Shown piece by piece: positions 21,271-31,548 of a stretch of DNA of 33,196 nucleotides; positions within the stretch are counted from its first letter, which is position 1, and each line of letters opens with the position of its first letter. The stretch is from the NCBI GenBank assembly GCA_003427395.1, contig BFEA01000461.1:601882-635077 (forward strand), read 5' to 3'. Source of the stretch: Chara braunii. Taxonomy: Eukaryota; Streptophyta; Charophyceae; Charales; Characeae. Both the position numbers and the translations under genes were made by a program. Under the pieces are notes generated by a model. The model did not search any database and was not told where the DNA came from. It was given only the letters and a program-made list of their open reading frames with translations.

Positions 21271-21584
21271 AGTATTTATACAAGACCAAGTATAACAAAT
21301 GATCCAAGAAAATGCAGAAATCAACCTAAGTAAAAATGAACTTCGCCTAGAAAATGCAGGAATTGAAACTAACTCTTATGGCTCTAGCACATGTCGAGCA
21401 TCTAAAGTGACTAAGCTATCAAAAAGGAAATCCCCAGAGATACCTCAAAAGAAACATACATAGGTGAGCACAACAACATCTCTCACCAACCCACGGGTTC
21501 CTTTCCAGGTCACATGTTTCGTTCAAAAAAAGACCTCGTTATTCATTTTTTACCCTTCCTTACATAAGGCATAGGATCAGCCAA

Positions 21585-22815
21585 CCCATCTTATGGATGT
21601 GACTGACCTGCCAGTTTATATGACTAGGCCACACCAACTTATGGTGCCCTAGCCTGGTAGCACAAATATACATAGGGCATAGGACCAAATCACACCAACT
21701 TATGGTGTGACCAGTTTTTGCCTAAACGATTGACATAAGGCATATGACCGGGCCGAACCAACTTATGGTGAGGCTGACCAGCCTGAACTTTTCGGCATAC
21801 ACAGAAAAAACTGAACCTCCTCAACTTATGAGGGGCCAGCCTTAGCCTAAACAACGACAAAAGGCATATGACCAGAACACAACAACTTATGTTGTGTCCG
21901 ACCAGCCCATACAGTGACATATAGCATAAAACTAGGCTACTCAACTTATGAGTTGTCTAGCCTTGTCTAAACAACAACAAGCGCGTGTCACTGAACAACC
22001 CGTAACGCATGCGTTTGCCCAGCCTCCGCAACACAACTACATCCAATAAATATAGTCACTCTCAAATTCTGTCTTCAGACGAGTGGTCATGTCACCTCAA
22101 CTCATGAGACTCCCAATCCAAACATCAGCTTATGTTTAGAAAGAAAAAATAGCCAAGTTTTATATTATCTCTCTGCCCTTTGTGTTATCAGGGGCATATG
22201 ACCAACTACCCAACTTATGGATGAGTCAGCCTGCCTAAAGTTACCACTCAATTTTATACTATGAATCTTATTTTCTCCTCTACCGGCTTATATGGTTCGA
22301 TCTCCCAATTTATGGCGCCCAGCCTGCCAATGATATACGTAATAAATAGAAGTATCACATTGTATAATCCGATTCTCCTTATGTTGGCGGCTCATGATTT
22401 GACCACACCAACTTATGGTGTGAATAGTCTGCCGGAATAAAATAAACATTAAGGCATATGACCGAGCCGCACCAACTTATAGTGTGGTCAACTTCTGCCT
22501 AGACAGTTGACATAAGGTGTATGACCGAGCCGCACTAACTTATGGTGAGGCCGGTCAGCTTGAACATTCGGCATACCTAAAGATCTGGACCACCTCAACT
22601 TATGAGGGGTCCAACTTTTGCCTGAACAACGACAAAACGCATATGACCAGAACACAACAACTTATGTTGTGCCCCGGTCTGCCCAAACAGTTACATATGG
22701 CGTAAAGCCAGGCTACCCAACTTATGAGTAGCCTAGCCCAACCTAGACAAGTAACGAGTGCGTGAGACTGAACAACCCGCAACTTATGTGTTCGCCCAGC
22801 CCCCGCAACACATAA
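21585..22815. repeat. ~61-bp array of stem-loops with a constant ACTTA loop
   Basis: TTATG-centred hairpins occur near 21591 (variant), 21639, 21700, 21763, 21826, 21888, 21946, 22008 (degenerate), 22215, 22310 (variant), 22413, 22477, 22540, 22600, 22662, 22722 and 22784. Most are 58-63 bp apart. The loop is ACTTA in nearly all units, while the stem differs and remains complementary: TCACACCA/TGGTGTGA (21690-21710), CCTCA/TGAGG (21819-21833), ACACAACA/TGTTGTGT (21877-21897), ACTCA/TGAGT (21939-21953). A block of four to six units is duplicated 776-778 bp downstream. Linkers share GGCATATGACC and GCCTGAAC words. No coding is seen. Confidence 0.9.
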
Positions 22816-24616
22816 GTCACAAATTTGTCTTGTCTGAATTCATACTGATAATCTGAATTAAATCATAGATATTGCCAATTTTACCTTTCAGATCATGTCC
22901 TGAAATGAAAGTAGTCAAAAGTAATAGTTCTCACAGTCATACTTGCAGACACACAATAGCAAAGGATAGTATAGTTTAGGGGATGGGATCACACGAGGAA
23001 ACCGATTGTTATACCTGAGTGTTCCCAACCTCCAGAACCCTGCCTGGGCTCCGACAGAGCTCCCGCAATCGGTGGGTGGACCTCCCACAAGGTCTTGCTG
23101 CGGTCCTACGGGTTGCAATCCCGCCTGCCACCTTCCTCTCGTAACTTTAAACTAGAATTAGAGAAAGAAGAGCAGAAGTAGGTAAGTCAGACTCTCGAGA
23201 TCCAAGAATGGGACAGACTCATCTCTCAGGAGAGGGCAGGAATCTTGAATCTCCTGAGGGCCCCGCAATGGTGACCAAGAACACAACGAAGGCAGCCATA
23301 CTACGACAGATGCCTCAAGTAATAGTCTCCAGACAAGTCTTCAAGTTACAATAGTACTCTGGTTACAGCGCCCAGTCACTCCCCCAGTATCAAAACGTCA
23401 TTCCCCTCCCCCTGACTGAATCGCCACTACACAACCTCAAAAGGTTGTGTCTGAATAGAGCACCCCGCCCCCTCCATTCTCTATTGGAGATGAGAGCGGA
23501 TCGTAGTCAAACTCAACATACTGTTGTACACACTAAATCTGTGCGTAGCAACCAGGCAACGTATTAATGCACAATACTAACGTATTAACACACAGCGCCG
23601 CTCGGCAAGGCTCGATGATGCGTGGTACAAGACACACCAATATACAGTAGAGGCACAACTTGACATGGCCCCGCACAACAAACCGAGCGACGCACAATCC
23701 AAAACACTACAACTAAGCTCAATGGTAGCGCCAAGCAGTGGTGAAATCCAGCAACAGTGTCAGACTAATGAGATGGCAACTCAGGCTTGAAGAAGATCGG
23801 CCACCACTGCGATGAAGAACACAGCAGTTTGTGGACTGCAAACGCTTGCAATTTTGTGCTGAAGCAAAATAGTGGCATAGTGCTGTGAAAACAAAGTAGT
23901 ATTTGTGGTGCAAACAATCAACGGTATTCCACTGCAGGCTCAACAATACCACGTTCGAACAAAAAAGACCGCAGTGATATCGGTATCTGTGGTGCCCCAT
24001 AACAAACAATACCTCCTCAATAACGGACAACAACCCCACTGGGCCTGTAGGAATCCACACTACTCTGTCGATGAAAACAGTCGTACTGCAATGTAGATTA
24101 CGAAGACTATTAGTCTGCTGAACTAGTAGAATTGGCTTGAAACGCAACAATTCTGCGATTAGCAAATAGCAACGAAGGTACTAATTCTTCTTGTGTGCCA
24201 AGGAACGAGAGGCACAACCATTTTTCCTTTTGTCATGTTCCAATCTCCCTGACCGGACAAACTCAGACAACAGATGCCTTTCTGCTGAGTAACTGCAGTA
24301 TGCCCCCAGGGCAACTAGCAGCGCTCTTCTTGCCAACCCTTACTTCCCTTGTTAGTTCGTGCTCTTCTCTCTACTTAATGATCCGACCTCTAAAAAACCA
24401 CTCGATTAGCAATACGTAGTAGCAACAATGACATAAGAGTAAAAGTAAGCTTCAATGGTAGGCACAAGTAACGGTAGCATCCACGGGAATGGCTCGAGCA
24501 ACGACCAACTAAAAAACGACTATAGACCTTCACCAGATACAATAGTTTATATTTTCTTCCCGTCTTTTCTGCCCTTCGACCTTCCTATTTTTCCCTTTCG
24601 TCGGGGTAAGCACCTG
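22816..24616. other. Stretch with no supported gene
   Basis: A 148-codon minus-strand frame (23719-24165) is cysteine- and leucine-rich, without a recognisable domain or signal. Other frames are short. No repeats with clear periodicity were seen. Confidence 0.35.
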
Positions 24617-24617
24617 T

Positions 24618-24665
<48 letters not shown>

Positions 24666-25564
24666 CATTTCAACGCACCTGGCTCGAAATCTTGGCCAGG
24701 TCCACTCAATTTTCGGCGTAATAGCTCCCACGATGATCAGGAGCCTGATAAGCCCGAAGGACATCAAGATGACAAACGCGATGAGCTAGATGGTGAGCAT
24801 CATCATGCAGACGACTTTCATCATCAAGGTGACGAAACACGAAGGTTGTCATGAGCAGCCACACTACCCTCACTCTCAGTACTTTCGACAAACAAGGCCC
24901 GAGTCGTGCGCACAACCCTGATGAGTATGATTTTCGCAACATGCACCTAGCCGTAAGCACGACTAGGTCTAGTTAGCTACGTTGAAGACCACTTACATTG
25001 CCCAATTATAATCACTGAAGAAGAGTAAGCATCACGAAGATGGCGACCCCAAACAAGCTGCACCAGGATGAAGATGATGATCATGGTCAGCATGCCGAAT
25101 ACAGAGGTGAGAAGCCTCCGCCCAGCACGATCGTGATAATACCAACCACCGCGAGGAGCCTGATGGCACTGTCGGACCTTGTAGTTGACGGTCATGAACA
25201 TGACGATGGATGCGTCAACGAACACGATCCCAGAGAACTGCAGCATGACGGTGTTCACTATAGACACAGCGACCACTGCCTGCACTATGGTCATGATGTT
25301 GAAGAGGAAGTCGTGTGCTGCTATGCCTGCTGTTGGGCAAGAATGAGAGTGTACCTTCCACTAAAAGATGGAAAGATACATTGCCATACTTTCAGACACC
25401 TCCTCCCCGTGCGCGGCTTGTAACTCACACAAATCCAAAATTGTGACCCCAACACCAAGTCTGACACTGCTATCAGATTCGCAGCAGTCAAAAACCTCCA
25501 GTCCGCCTCTTACCTCTCGCAATTCCATGGACAAACGAGCGAGATACGCGTTTCTATCCCCCAC
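24585..25564 (-). pseudogene. Membrane-protein-like gene fragments, duplicated
   Basis: Minus-strand text in 24977-25325 reads a strongly hydrophobic stretch (FLFNIMTIVQAVVAVSIVN, then a second segment MLTMIIIFILVQLV). Between them another frame reads SAIRLLAVVGIITIVLGG, and at about 24780-24725 a related text reads GLIRLLIIVGAI. This looks like duplicated transmembrane exons with frameshifts and a stop. Plus-strand histidine/aspartate-rich frames here are its antisense shadow. Upstream on the minus strand, GAG|GTAAGA (about 25524) and a pyrimidine tract ending TTTTAG (about 25362) could bound an intron of about 150 bp after an exon reading NAYLARLSMEL. The family is not recognised; a decayed host multi-pass protein is my best guess. 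Confidence 0.3.
24618..24661. repeat. (TC)n microsatellite
   Basis: About 21 uninterrupted CT dinucleotides are present. Arg-Glu repeats read on the minus strand here are an artefact. Confidence 0.98.
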
Positions 25565-26084
25565 TTTCCCGAAATCAGCATGGGTTGACGCGCGCAGCCT
25601 CTGACACTCGTGCCGACCAAACCACTATCCTATGGAAAAAACTAGCATCACCATTGCACTCGCTTTGCTTCAAAACCCCAAAATCGAGCCTTAGTCCGCC
25701 CGATTCCGCTAAGGAATGGGCAAGATATGAATTATTTGCCCTGCCATATCCCACTGTTCTCCTTCGTCTTCACCTTCCCACCTTCATCCTCTTTGTCATT
25801 GAATCCTCCTCGTAGCCTGCGAGTTCAAATGCCCTTCTATCAGCCGGTCCGACAAGACTCAAATATTAGAAGTTCCAATTACCTGTGGCCTGTCGGATCA
25901 TGCCTTATCATGGCCGAGCTTTGCCAAAAATGCGCTCTAGGTCTCACCACTTCGAATTAGCAAACCCCCCCCCTTTTCCTGTACGTGAACCTGGCCCGGT
26001 TCTTTGCCTGCGTGCTTTAGGAGCTGGCCATAATGACTGAGGGCACACTCACCCGAGACCAACCCAGACAACCTTAATCAGTCT
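25565..26084. other. Stretch with a possible diverged exon copy, otherwise nothing
   Basis: Minus-strand text near 25735-25700 (NNSYLAHSLAES) resembles the NAYLARLSMEL text near 25545, about 195 bp away, hinting at an eroded duplication. No complete gene is visible. Confidence 0.25.
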
Positions 26085-26158
26085 GTCTGATGGCATCTGG
26101 ACTCGAACTTGGGTTTGTTTGTCAACCGTTCATGGGTGTACCAACTGAGCTAAGCCCA
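26085..26158 (-). repeat. tRNA-like sequence, probable SINE head
   Basis: On the minus strand, TAGCTCAGTTGG (26141-26152) matches the pol III A box and GTTCGAGTCC (26099-26108) matches the B box, in the right order about 32 bases apart. The acceptor stem does not close (GGGCTTA against AGATGCC) and the D stem is broken, so it is not an intact tRNA gene. A tRNA-derived SINE or tRNA pseudogene fits; a 3' tail could not be fixed. Confidence 0.5.
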
Positions 26159-27246
26159 TTGGTACCTTTGCCAACCCTGGAACCAGCGCCTGGGCCGTGT
26201 CCCAAACTGGAACCAAAGGGTATATATAAATCAGTAAAAATAAAACAAAAATAAAATAAAACAGCAGAAACGGGGAAGGGTTCCGTGTGACCAGCGGTAC
26301 ACAGCCTCTGCACTGGTGCCTGCTGGTCGTCGCCCCGCCCAAATATAGTTCACCGTCTTACGGGTCCCAGTGGGCAGGCTCGCACTCAAACTTCTTACAG
26401 CAGATCTTGGGTGGTTGGTGGTGCTCCAACAGAGGGCCCACGCCACCCAGGTTTCTTCCACCTCGTGAGCTCATCACCCACTAGTTCGCATGCATAGTGA
26501 AATCCTCGGTCCGTGTTTCAAGACAGGCAGGATTGAGGAATTTCGCCAGCATCCCGAATACACAGGGACCCGAGCGGAGCCGTAAAAAAAGGTGCGTGCT
26601 CTCAGTCCTTGGCCTGCCGTAGCGTCCACTTCGCCGAGATTGCAACCGCCAACTCCTTCATCCCACGTTGGCTGGTACCCCGCAAACAGCCTTTAGTACC
26701 GACGATGATGTCGCGTCCCAAAAACAGGACCGACAAGAAAAATAAAAAATAAAAGTAAGAAAAATAAAAATATAAATACAAGCATCGGGAACCGATGCTT
26801 TAGGGTTCCGTCAACCGGGCCCACGGATTGGCCGGCAACAAAACCAAGGGGGATAGCCCCATCGAGCCCTCAACCCCTCGGCATCTTCGATCGCTCCAAT
26901 GCTCCGTTGCCGCTGGTCGCCACCCTCGATCCCTGTACCTCTACTTCTCGCACGCCCCAATTATTGCCCAAGGCAACACCACTTCCGATGACGCATGTCG
27001 TATGAACACAGGCGCACCACAGTAAAAAAACTTTCCTAATTTTAATCAAAGCAAAAATTTTGCCGACGGCAATGCCGACTCTATTGCATCAAAATAAGAA
27101 TCATCACGCACGCCTTAAAATTGCGCGCCTTAAAATTGCTCACGCACACATACTCTCTACTTTCAGTCAACCATTCAGTCAGCATGAGCAAAGTGCAACC
27201 ACGACTTGCACAATGTACTCAAATTTCGAACAAAACTTGTTTTCTG
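26159..27246. other. Stretch with no supported gene
   Basis: A/T-rich tracts (26222-26265, 26735-26780) separate GC-rich blocks. A short plus-strand frame at 26828-27025 has no recognisable domain. Confidence 0.35.
26771..26799 (+). promoter_or_regulatory. TATAAATA next to a perfect hairpin
   Basis: TATAAATA (26771-26778) is followed at once by AGCATCGG-GAA-CCGATGCT (26781-26799), an 8-bp perfect stem. No gene that it could serve is evident, so a promoter role is only possible. Confidence 0.2.
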
Positions 27247-28230
27247 TCACTTGCAAAAGCCAGGGCGGATACCCTTGTAAGGGTATTCGCGCCGACAACA
27301 TGGCTGGTTCGTAGGTGGTCGCCTCTCTTCTCGAGGCTTTGAGATCTCATCCCTTTCATCGCCACGGCGAATCTCGATGATTTCTTGTACCTCTTCCTCC
27401 TCGTTCTCATCCTCTGCCGTCCGTACGGGGCTGAATTCACCCGTGAAGTTCTTCGGGTCTAGGTTATAGGGGACGTCTGTCCTCCTTTCATACCCGTCCC
27501 CAAAGTCCGTGTTCCTTCTCTCACAACCGCCATGGCCGCTCTGCTCTTCATACGAGTTTTCCCTCGCTTCTTCCCCTCTTTCATGTCTGTCACTCATGTC
27601 CTGCTTTCCTTTGTTCTCCCCATGCCAAGGTTCATGCTGTTCGCATTCTTCGGCCTTCTACTCGACAGAGGCCCGAGTCCTCTCTCCCACATTGTTTTCT
27701 CTTCCTCACTCTCAGTCCCTGATGAAATGTATATCCCTTCTCCCTTTCTGAGAGGCGAGGACCCTCTACACACCTGTTTTCTCGCCCCCCTGCCCACTAC
27801 ATGTTTGGACAGGTACCCTATGTACAACTTCTCTTTGCAGTCCTCCGTTCACGGCTTGGTCCTGCTCCTCCCCCTTTGTTGACCCTGTTGATCGCCCCGC
27901 TGTCATTCTCGTTGCCGAATTCCATTTTTTTTTTTGCTTTTTCAAGGCTTCTCCCCTGATCCTGTATAACAAAACAACACCCGCCAAGCCCCTCATACAC
28001 ACGTCCCCTCCCAGTTCGGTAGGAAATATCCCTTCCCCCAGAATGTTCCGAGTATCCCTCGCACAAGGCCACTATTATACATTGCCCTTTCATGCAAATG
28101 CCACATTTGTAATGATCCCATTATTTTTCCTTCAAGAACTATGATACAATGCTCCCGACAGTCTTTCCCATTACCACACAAAACCCATTGGTACAGAAGA
28201 GTCCCAGGACATTCCGCCTCGCATTCTCAA
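27247..28230 (-). pseudogene. Broken cysteine-rich, then charged, ORF region downstream of pol
   Basis: Reading minus-strand text from about 28230, a frame gives a Cys-rich stretch (LCGNGKDCREHC, 28181-28150). A second frame continues with KCGICMKGQCIIVALC (about 28104-28057) and runs to 27818. Then come lysine/arginine-rich text and, in a third frame (27597-27247), an acidic/basic stretch (DENEEEEVQEIIEIRRGD). The C-x2-C-x5-C spacing suggests metal binding but is not the CCHC knuckle of typical Gag. It lies just after the integrase of the Ty3/gypsy element in the same orientation. It could be an extra 3' ORF, the gag end of a second truncated copy, or captured host sequence. Several frame changes show decay. 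Confidence 0.4.
27265..27290. repeat. Near-perfect 26-base inverted repeat
   Basis: The core ATACCCTT-GT-AAGGGTAT (27269-27286) extends outward by GGCG/CGCC-type pairing with one G-T pair, a 12-bp stem. It lies at the 3' edge of the minus-strand cysteine-rich region. Confidence 0.85.
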
Positions 28231-28324
28231 TCAGCCCAAGCCATTGCCCCCTCCCCAAAAAAGGAAAGTCCCACAGACGTAGTTAGAGACAAAAACAGAG
28301 GGTGGGTACGGCTGCCATCAACTC

Positions 28325-28755
28325 TCAGCTTGCAGATGCCCCAGTTTCCTTATCATGGACCTCCTGAAGCCATTGTTCCACTGGGTCCCGACTTAGAAAC
28401 CTGACCAACCGTTGCCCTGAGAAGGGCCCCTTCAATCCAGTTTCATCCAAATCTTCCAATTCGAAGGTGTTCAATCCCACCCGCTTGGCGATCCGGTAGG
28501 GGCTTTTGAACCTCCTCCCAGTTGCCCAAAGCAGGTGCTTTCAAGTGCCGAGTTTCTTACCAGTACTGTCTCTCCTACCTGAAGTGGCTCCTTTCAGATA
28601 TTCTTAACCTGGTCCCACCTTGTTTTGTCCCTCATCCAGCTGTCCAATACCCGGTTGGCAGTGTCTTCCACGACCTTCTCATTTCTAAGGACTTGTTGAC
28701 ATCCCGCCTCAATTAATTCTTCCGTGGTCATACGCGGATCGTCATCTAACCTGTT
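28325..28755 (-). pseudogene. Integrase C-terminal region, broken
   Basis: Continuing after TAG in the same frame: NRLDDDPRMTTEELIEAG, then helix-like text ending DKTRWDQVKNI at a TGA (about 28633), then GETVLVRNSALES, the small beta-barrel region that usually follows DDE integrases (compare GDxVxVR). A frame change near 28520 leads to RVGLNTFELEDLDETGLKG and ends at TGA 28325-28327. No chromodomain is recognisable, so the element does not look like a chromovirus, though decay limits this. Confidence 0.75.
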
Positions 28756-29814
28756 CTAGGTAGGTATCAAGACTTCCATGGGAAAATCGATCTCTCTTCC
28801 GTACCAGAGTTCTGCTGAGATACGTCCCATTGTCCTCTTAGGTGTCATGTTCTCCGAGAAGACAACCTGCTTAAGATACCTAGGCCAACTCCCCAGATTG
28901 CCCGCCGCGAGCTTCGCAATTGTGTTCTTTAAGGTCCGGTGCCCCCTTTCCACAAGTGCATTGGCCTCCGGGTGATACGGCTCGATGAGTTTGATAGGTA
29001 CACAGAACCTTTTAAGCATTCCCAATACTTCTTCGTTCACAAACTCCATTCCATTGTCTGCTATAAACCTCCTGACGAAGGGATGCCTCAGGTAGAAATC
29101 CTCTATCCAATTTGCTACGTTTTTCCCTGTCTTTTTCTTGATGGGGACTGCCTCTACGAACCCACTCAAGCTGTCCCGCGCATCCAGGATATACCTATAT
29201 CCATCCGTTGATACAGGCATAACTGCAAGGTCAAGGTGAACCAGGTGTCCCGGCCCCAACACCCGTGTTGGTCTAAGTGGCTCGAAGATGCGAGCCAAGC
29301 TCCGTTCCTGGCAGATCAGACAGGTCTCACAGTACGTGGCGTCGGTGGCGACCATACCTGCCATGCCTGACCAATAATAAAGAGGTGTTATCTTTGCAGG
29401 AGTTCCTTTGGACGATCGATGTCCTCCTACAAGTCCGTCATGCATTGTCTGGACCACGTTTAGCTGCCTATACCTCCCGCATATGACTCTTCTAAGCGTA
29501 ACGTCTTCCTCCCTCCTGAACAAATGGCCGCTCCTTACGATGTACTTTTCGGTCTCCTCCCTTGCTTTAAGGATGATTTTTATGGACTGCTTCTTTCCTA
29601 CCAGCAACAACCCAATTTCTCGAAATATCTCTTCGTACATCTTAACGTAGAAGAACTCATTTCCTTCCTGATCCTCACCCTGCCTCTCGTGCATCTGGTT
29701 TACCATTGGCTGCAACTCTCTTCGTTCCCAAGACTCCACTAGGCTCATCACGGCTTCCCGACCTTCCTCAACGGCCATCGCTATCAATTCCTCCTTCGGA
29801 CCTACTATCGCCCC
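28756..29814 (-). CDS. Integrase: HHCC zinc-binding and DDE core
   Basis: DNA strand-transfer enzyme of the element. The open frame from the TAA at 29815 is uninterrupted for about 352 codons; the first ATG gives 343. Residue numbers from that ATG: zinc-binding HHCC domain His116, His123, Cys153, Cys156 (HDGLVGGH, CETC); catalytic core Asp186 (HLDLAV), Asp244 (FIADNGMEF), Glu280 (NALVERGHRTLK), exactly 35 residues between the last two, the classic DD35E spacing. The stop (TAG at 28756) falls right after MEVLIPT, and integrase C-terminal text continues in frame beyond it. It is the best preserved domain of the copy. Confidence 0.93.
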   Translation of the reverse strand, partial: GAIVGPKEELIAMAVEEGREAVMSLVESWERRELQPMVNQMHERQGEDQEGNEFFYVKMYEEIFREIGLLLVGKKQSIKIILKAREETEKYIVRSGHLFRREEDVTLRRVICGRYRQLNVVQTMHDGLVGGHRSSKGTPAKITPLYYWSGMAGMVATDATYCETCLICQERSLARIFEPLRPTRVLGPGHLVHLDLAVMPVSTDGYRYILDARDSLSGFVEAVPIKKKTGKNVANWIEDFYLRHPFVRRFIADNGMEFVNEEVLGMLKRFCVPIKLIEPYHPEANALVERGHRTLKNTIAKLAAGNLGSWPRYLKQVVFSENMTPKRTMGRISAELWYGREIDFPMEVLIPT

Positions 29815-30270
29815 TTACGAATCCTTCTCCTCTTTGCGTCCTCGGATAGTGACTGACCCCTCCCTAAGTTCCACTGTTATGGCTGGGGCCCCTTTCTCCA
29901 AAGTCTGAATCAACAATTCTCCCGACGTGCATCCTTCGCTCATTCTTTCATTATCCACCGCAAGGGTTCCTCCTTCGTATTCAAGGAACGCGTCTATGGG
30001 CTCCGCATCCTCCACCCCTTCGGGTGTGATGCAGACCCGACTTAGCCCATCGGCCTTGTTTCTGAGTCCAATAATTCGTTCGATCTTGTAATCGAACTGC
30101 CAGATGAATCCTACCCATCTCTCCACCGTCGGGTCTATAGGCTTGTAATTCTTTAAAGCCCCCGCGACATTCGTCGGATCGATTCTTATGATGAACCGCC
30201 TCCCGAATAGGTAGGTTTGGAAGATCTTGAGGCAATGTAGAATGGCTAGGACTTCCTTGAATTGTGAGTA
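29815..30270 (-). pseudogene. RNase H C-terminal part and linker
   Basis: In frame after the TGA, the text reads YSQFKEVLAILHCLK, then FIIRIDPTNVAGALKNY and WQFDYKIERIIGLRNKADGLSRV. The last carries the ADGLSR motif with the final RNase H aspartate. A linker with acidic residues follows to TAA at 29815-29817. The frame stays in register with both neighbours. Confidence 0.88.
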
Positions 30271-30622
30271 TCATCGTTCTGCGGAGTTCAGGGTTTTACT
30301 TTCGAACCTAATTGGTCTCTCTTTTCCTCCCTCATCCTTTTGAACCAAGACACCCCTTACGGCCAGGGGCCCTCCATCCGTCTCTAGAATAAACGACCGT
30401 CCAACCTCGTCGTTAAAACACGGTGCTGCCAAAGTGACTTGCTCCGATGTCAGTTTGGACGGCATCCTCTCGCTCCTCCGTCCAATCCATGGTTCCTTCT
30501 TCTCTGATCATGGCGCGGATAGGCTCGGCAATCCTTACAAAATTTTTAATAACAATCCTCCGTAAGCCGACCACGTCTAAGAATGCTTTACCTCCGTTGT
30601 TGTGCGCAGGGGCGTAGGCCAC
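30271..30622 (-). pseudogene. RT connection and RNase H N-terminal part
   Basis: After the frame change the text 30622-30455 reads KAFLDVVGLRRIVIKNF and MIREEGTMDWTEEREDAV, the usual RT-to-RNase H connection in this superfamily. A second change near 30455 restores the main frame, which reads the RNase H start: FILETDGGPLAV (catalytic Asp in TDGG) and RPIRFESKTLN (catalytic Glu). It stops at TGA 30271-30273 right after SAER. The codon before the stop is CGA, and conserved sequence follows it in frame, so the stop looks like a point mutation. Confidence 0.88.
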
Positions 30623-31527
30623 TGTGATATTTTGTCAGTTTTTGCTGGGTCCGACTTCCTTCCCCATGCGCCACAGCGGAATCCCAGTATGGTCACTTCC
30701 GATACTGCCAGAATACTCTTTGGTCCGCTAGCCGTGATGTTGTATACTAGAAACCGACGGAGTAAGTCCTTGATGTCCTGTAGATGATCCCACACAAATT
30801 TTCGAATTCCCGATTGGACCTCCGTCTCGTCCTTCTCTTGGGCGCCCTTGATCGGATTATCGTCGATGTAGGGTTCACTCTTCTCTAGGAACATGTCCTC
30901 GGCTACGGCGAGCATCCTTCTCTGCACTTCGGCTAATGCATTCGTAAAGCCCATAGGTGTTACCTGCATCTGCAACTGCCCTACGGAAGTATGCATCGCA
31001 GTGTATGGTCTGCCTTGAGCGTCCAATGGGAGCTGGTTGTACCCCGAATACAAGTCTACCAGAGAATAGATGCTCTGACCGGCGTGGGATATTGCCAATA
31101 AGTCAGCCTTTAGTAGCGAACCGGCATCTCGGATGATCACTGCATTCAGCTTCTGCAGGTCTTGGATCCACCTTAGCGTCTAGTTGGGTTTTCGAAAGAC
31201 AAACCACCCATTTGCATACGGTGACGCAGTAGGCTCCGCGATGAAGGAGTCCATTTTTTCTCGGAGAAGGTCTGTCACTTCCCCCTCTATCCCGAACTCA
31301 TAGGACGGTCCTTTGTCATTCCAACACTCATGCTCTACTGTGTGGATCCTGACTGGAGGGATTAGTTTTGCGTCTAACCGCCCCTTTTGATGATCACTGA
31401 AGACAAATGTCAGATGGAACTCCTGACATGTCCTCTTGATCAGGAGGGTCCCTTCTTCTGTTAAGAATCCCTCTATCCCTATCTTCATTGTGTCAGCCAC
31501 CTCATCCGGTATCCGATGTCCTTCCAT
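30577..31527 (-). pseudogene. Reverse transcriptase domain, one internal stop
   Basis: RNA-dependent DNA polymerase of the element. The frame 31527-31180 covers the RT entry region, ending SPYANGWFVFRKPN at a TAG (31180-31182). The same frame continues as WIQDLQKLNAVIIRDAG and runs to 30577. Motifs in order: LVDLYSGYNQLPL (first catalytic Asp), TPMGFTNALAEVQRRM, and YIDD (the Y-x-D-D box, residues 91-94 of the second segment), then the LGFRCGAWG and WPTPLRTTTEV signatures typical of Ty3/gypsy RT. The catalytic aspartates are present, so the enzyme was lost by stop and frameshift, not by active-site change. A one-base change in an A-run near 30610 moves the frame. Confidence 0.92.
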
Positions 31528-31548
31528 TGTTCGCCTCTCTCGGATTAC

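Noticed and set aside
23719-24165. 148-codon minus-strand ORF
   Set aside because: Cys/Leu/Ser-rich, no recognisable motif; antisense frames are similarly open, so no evidence of selection.
26085-26158. Functional tRNA gene
   Set aside because: A and B boxes are present but acceptor and D stems do not pair.
26380-26440. Second SINE head on the minus strand (GTTTGAGTGCGAGCC as B box)
   Set aside because: The B box has several mismatches and no acceptable A box lies upstream.
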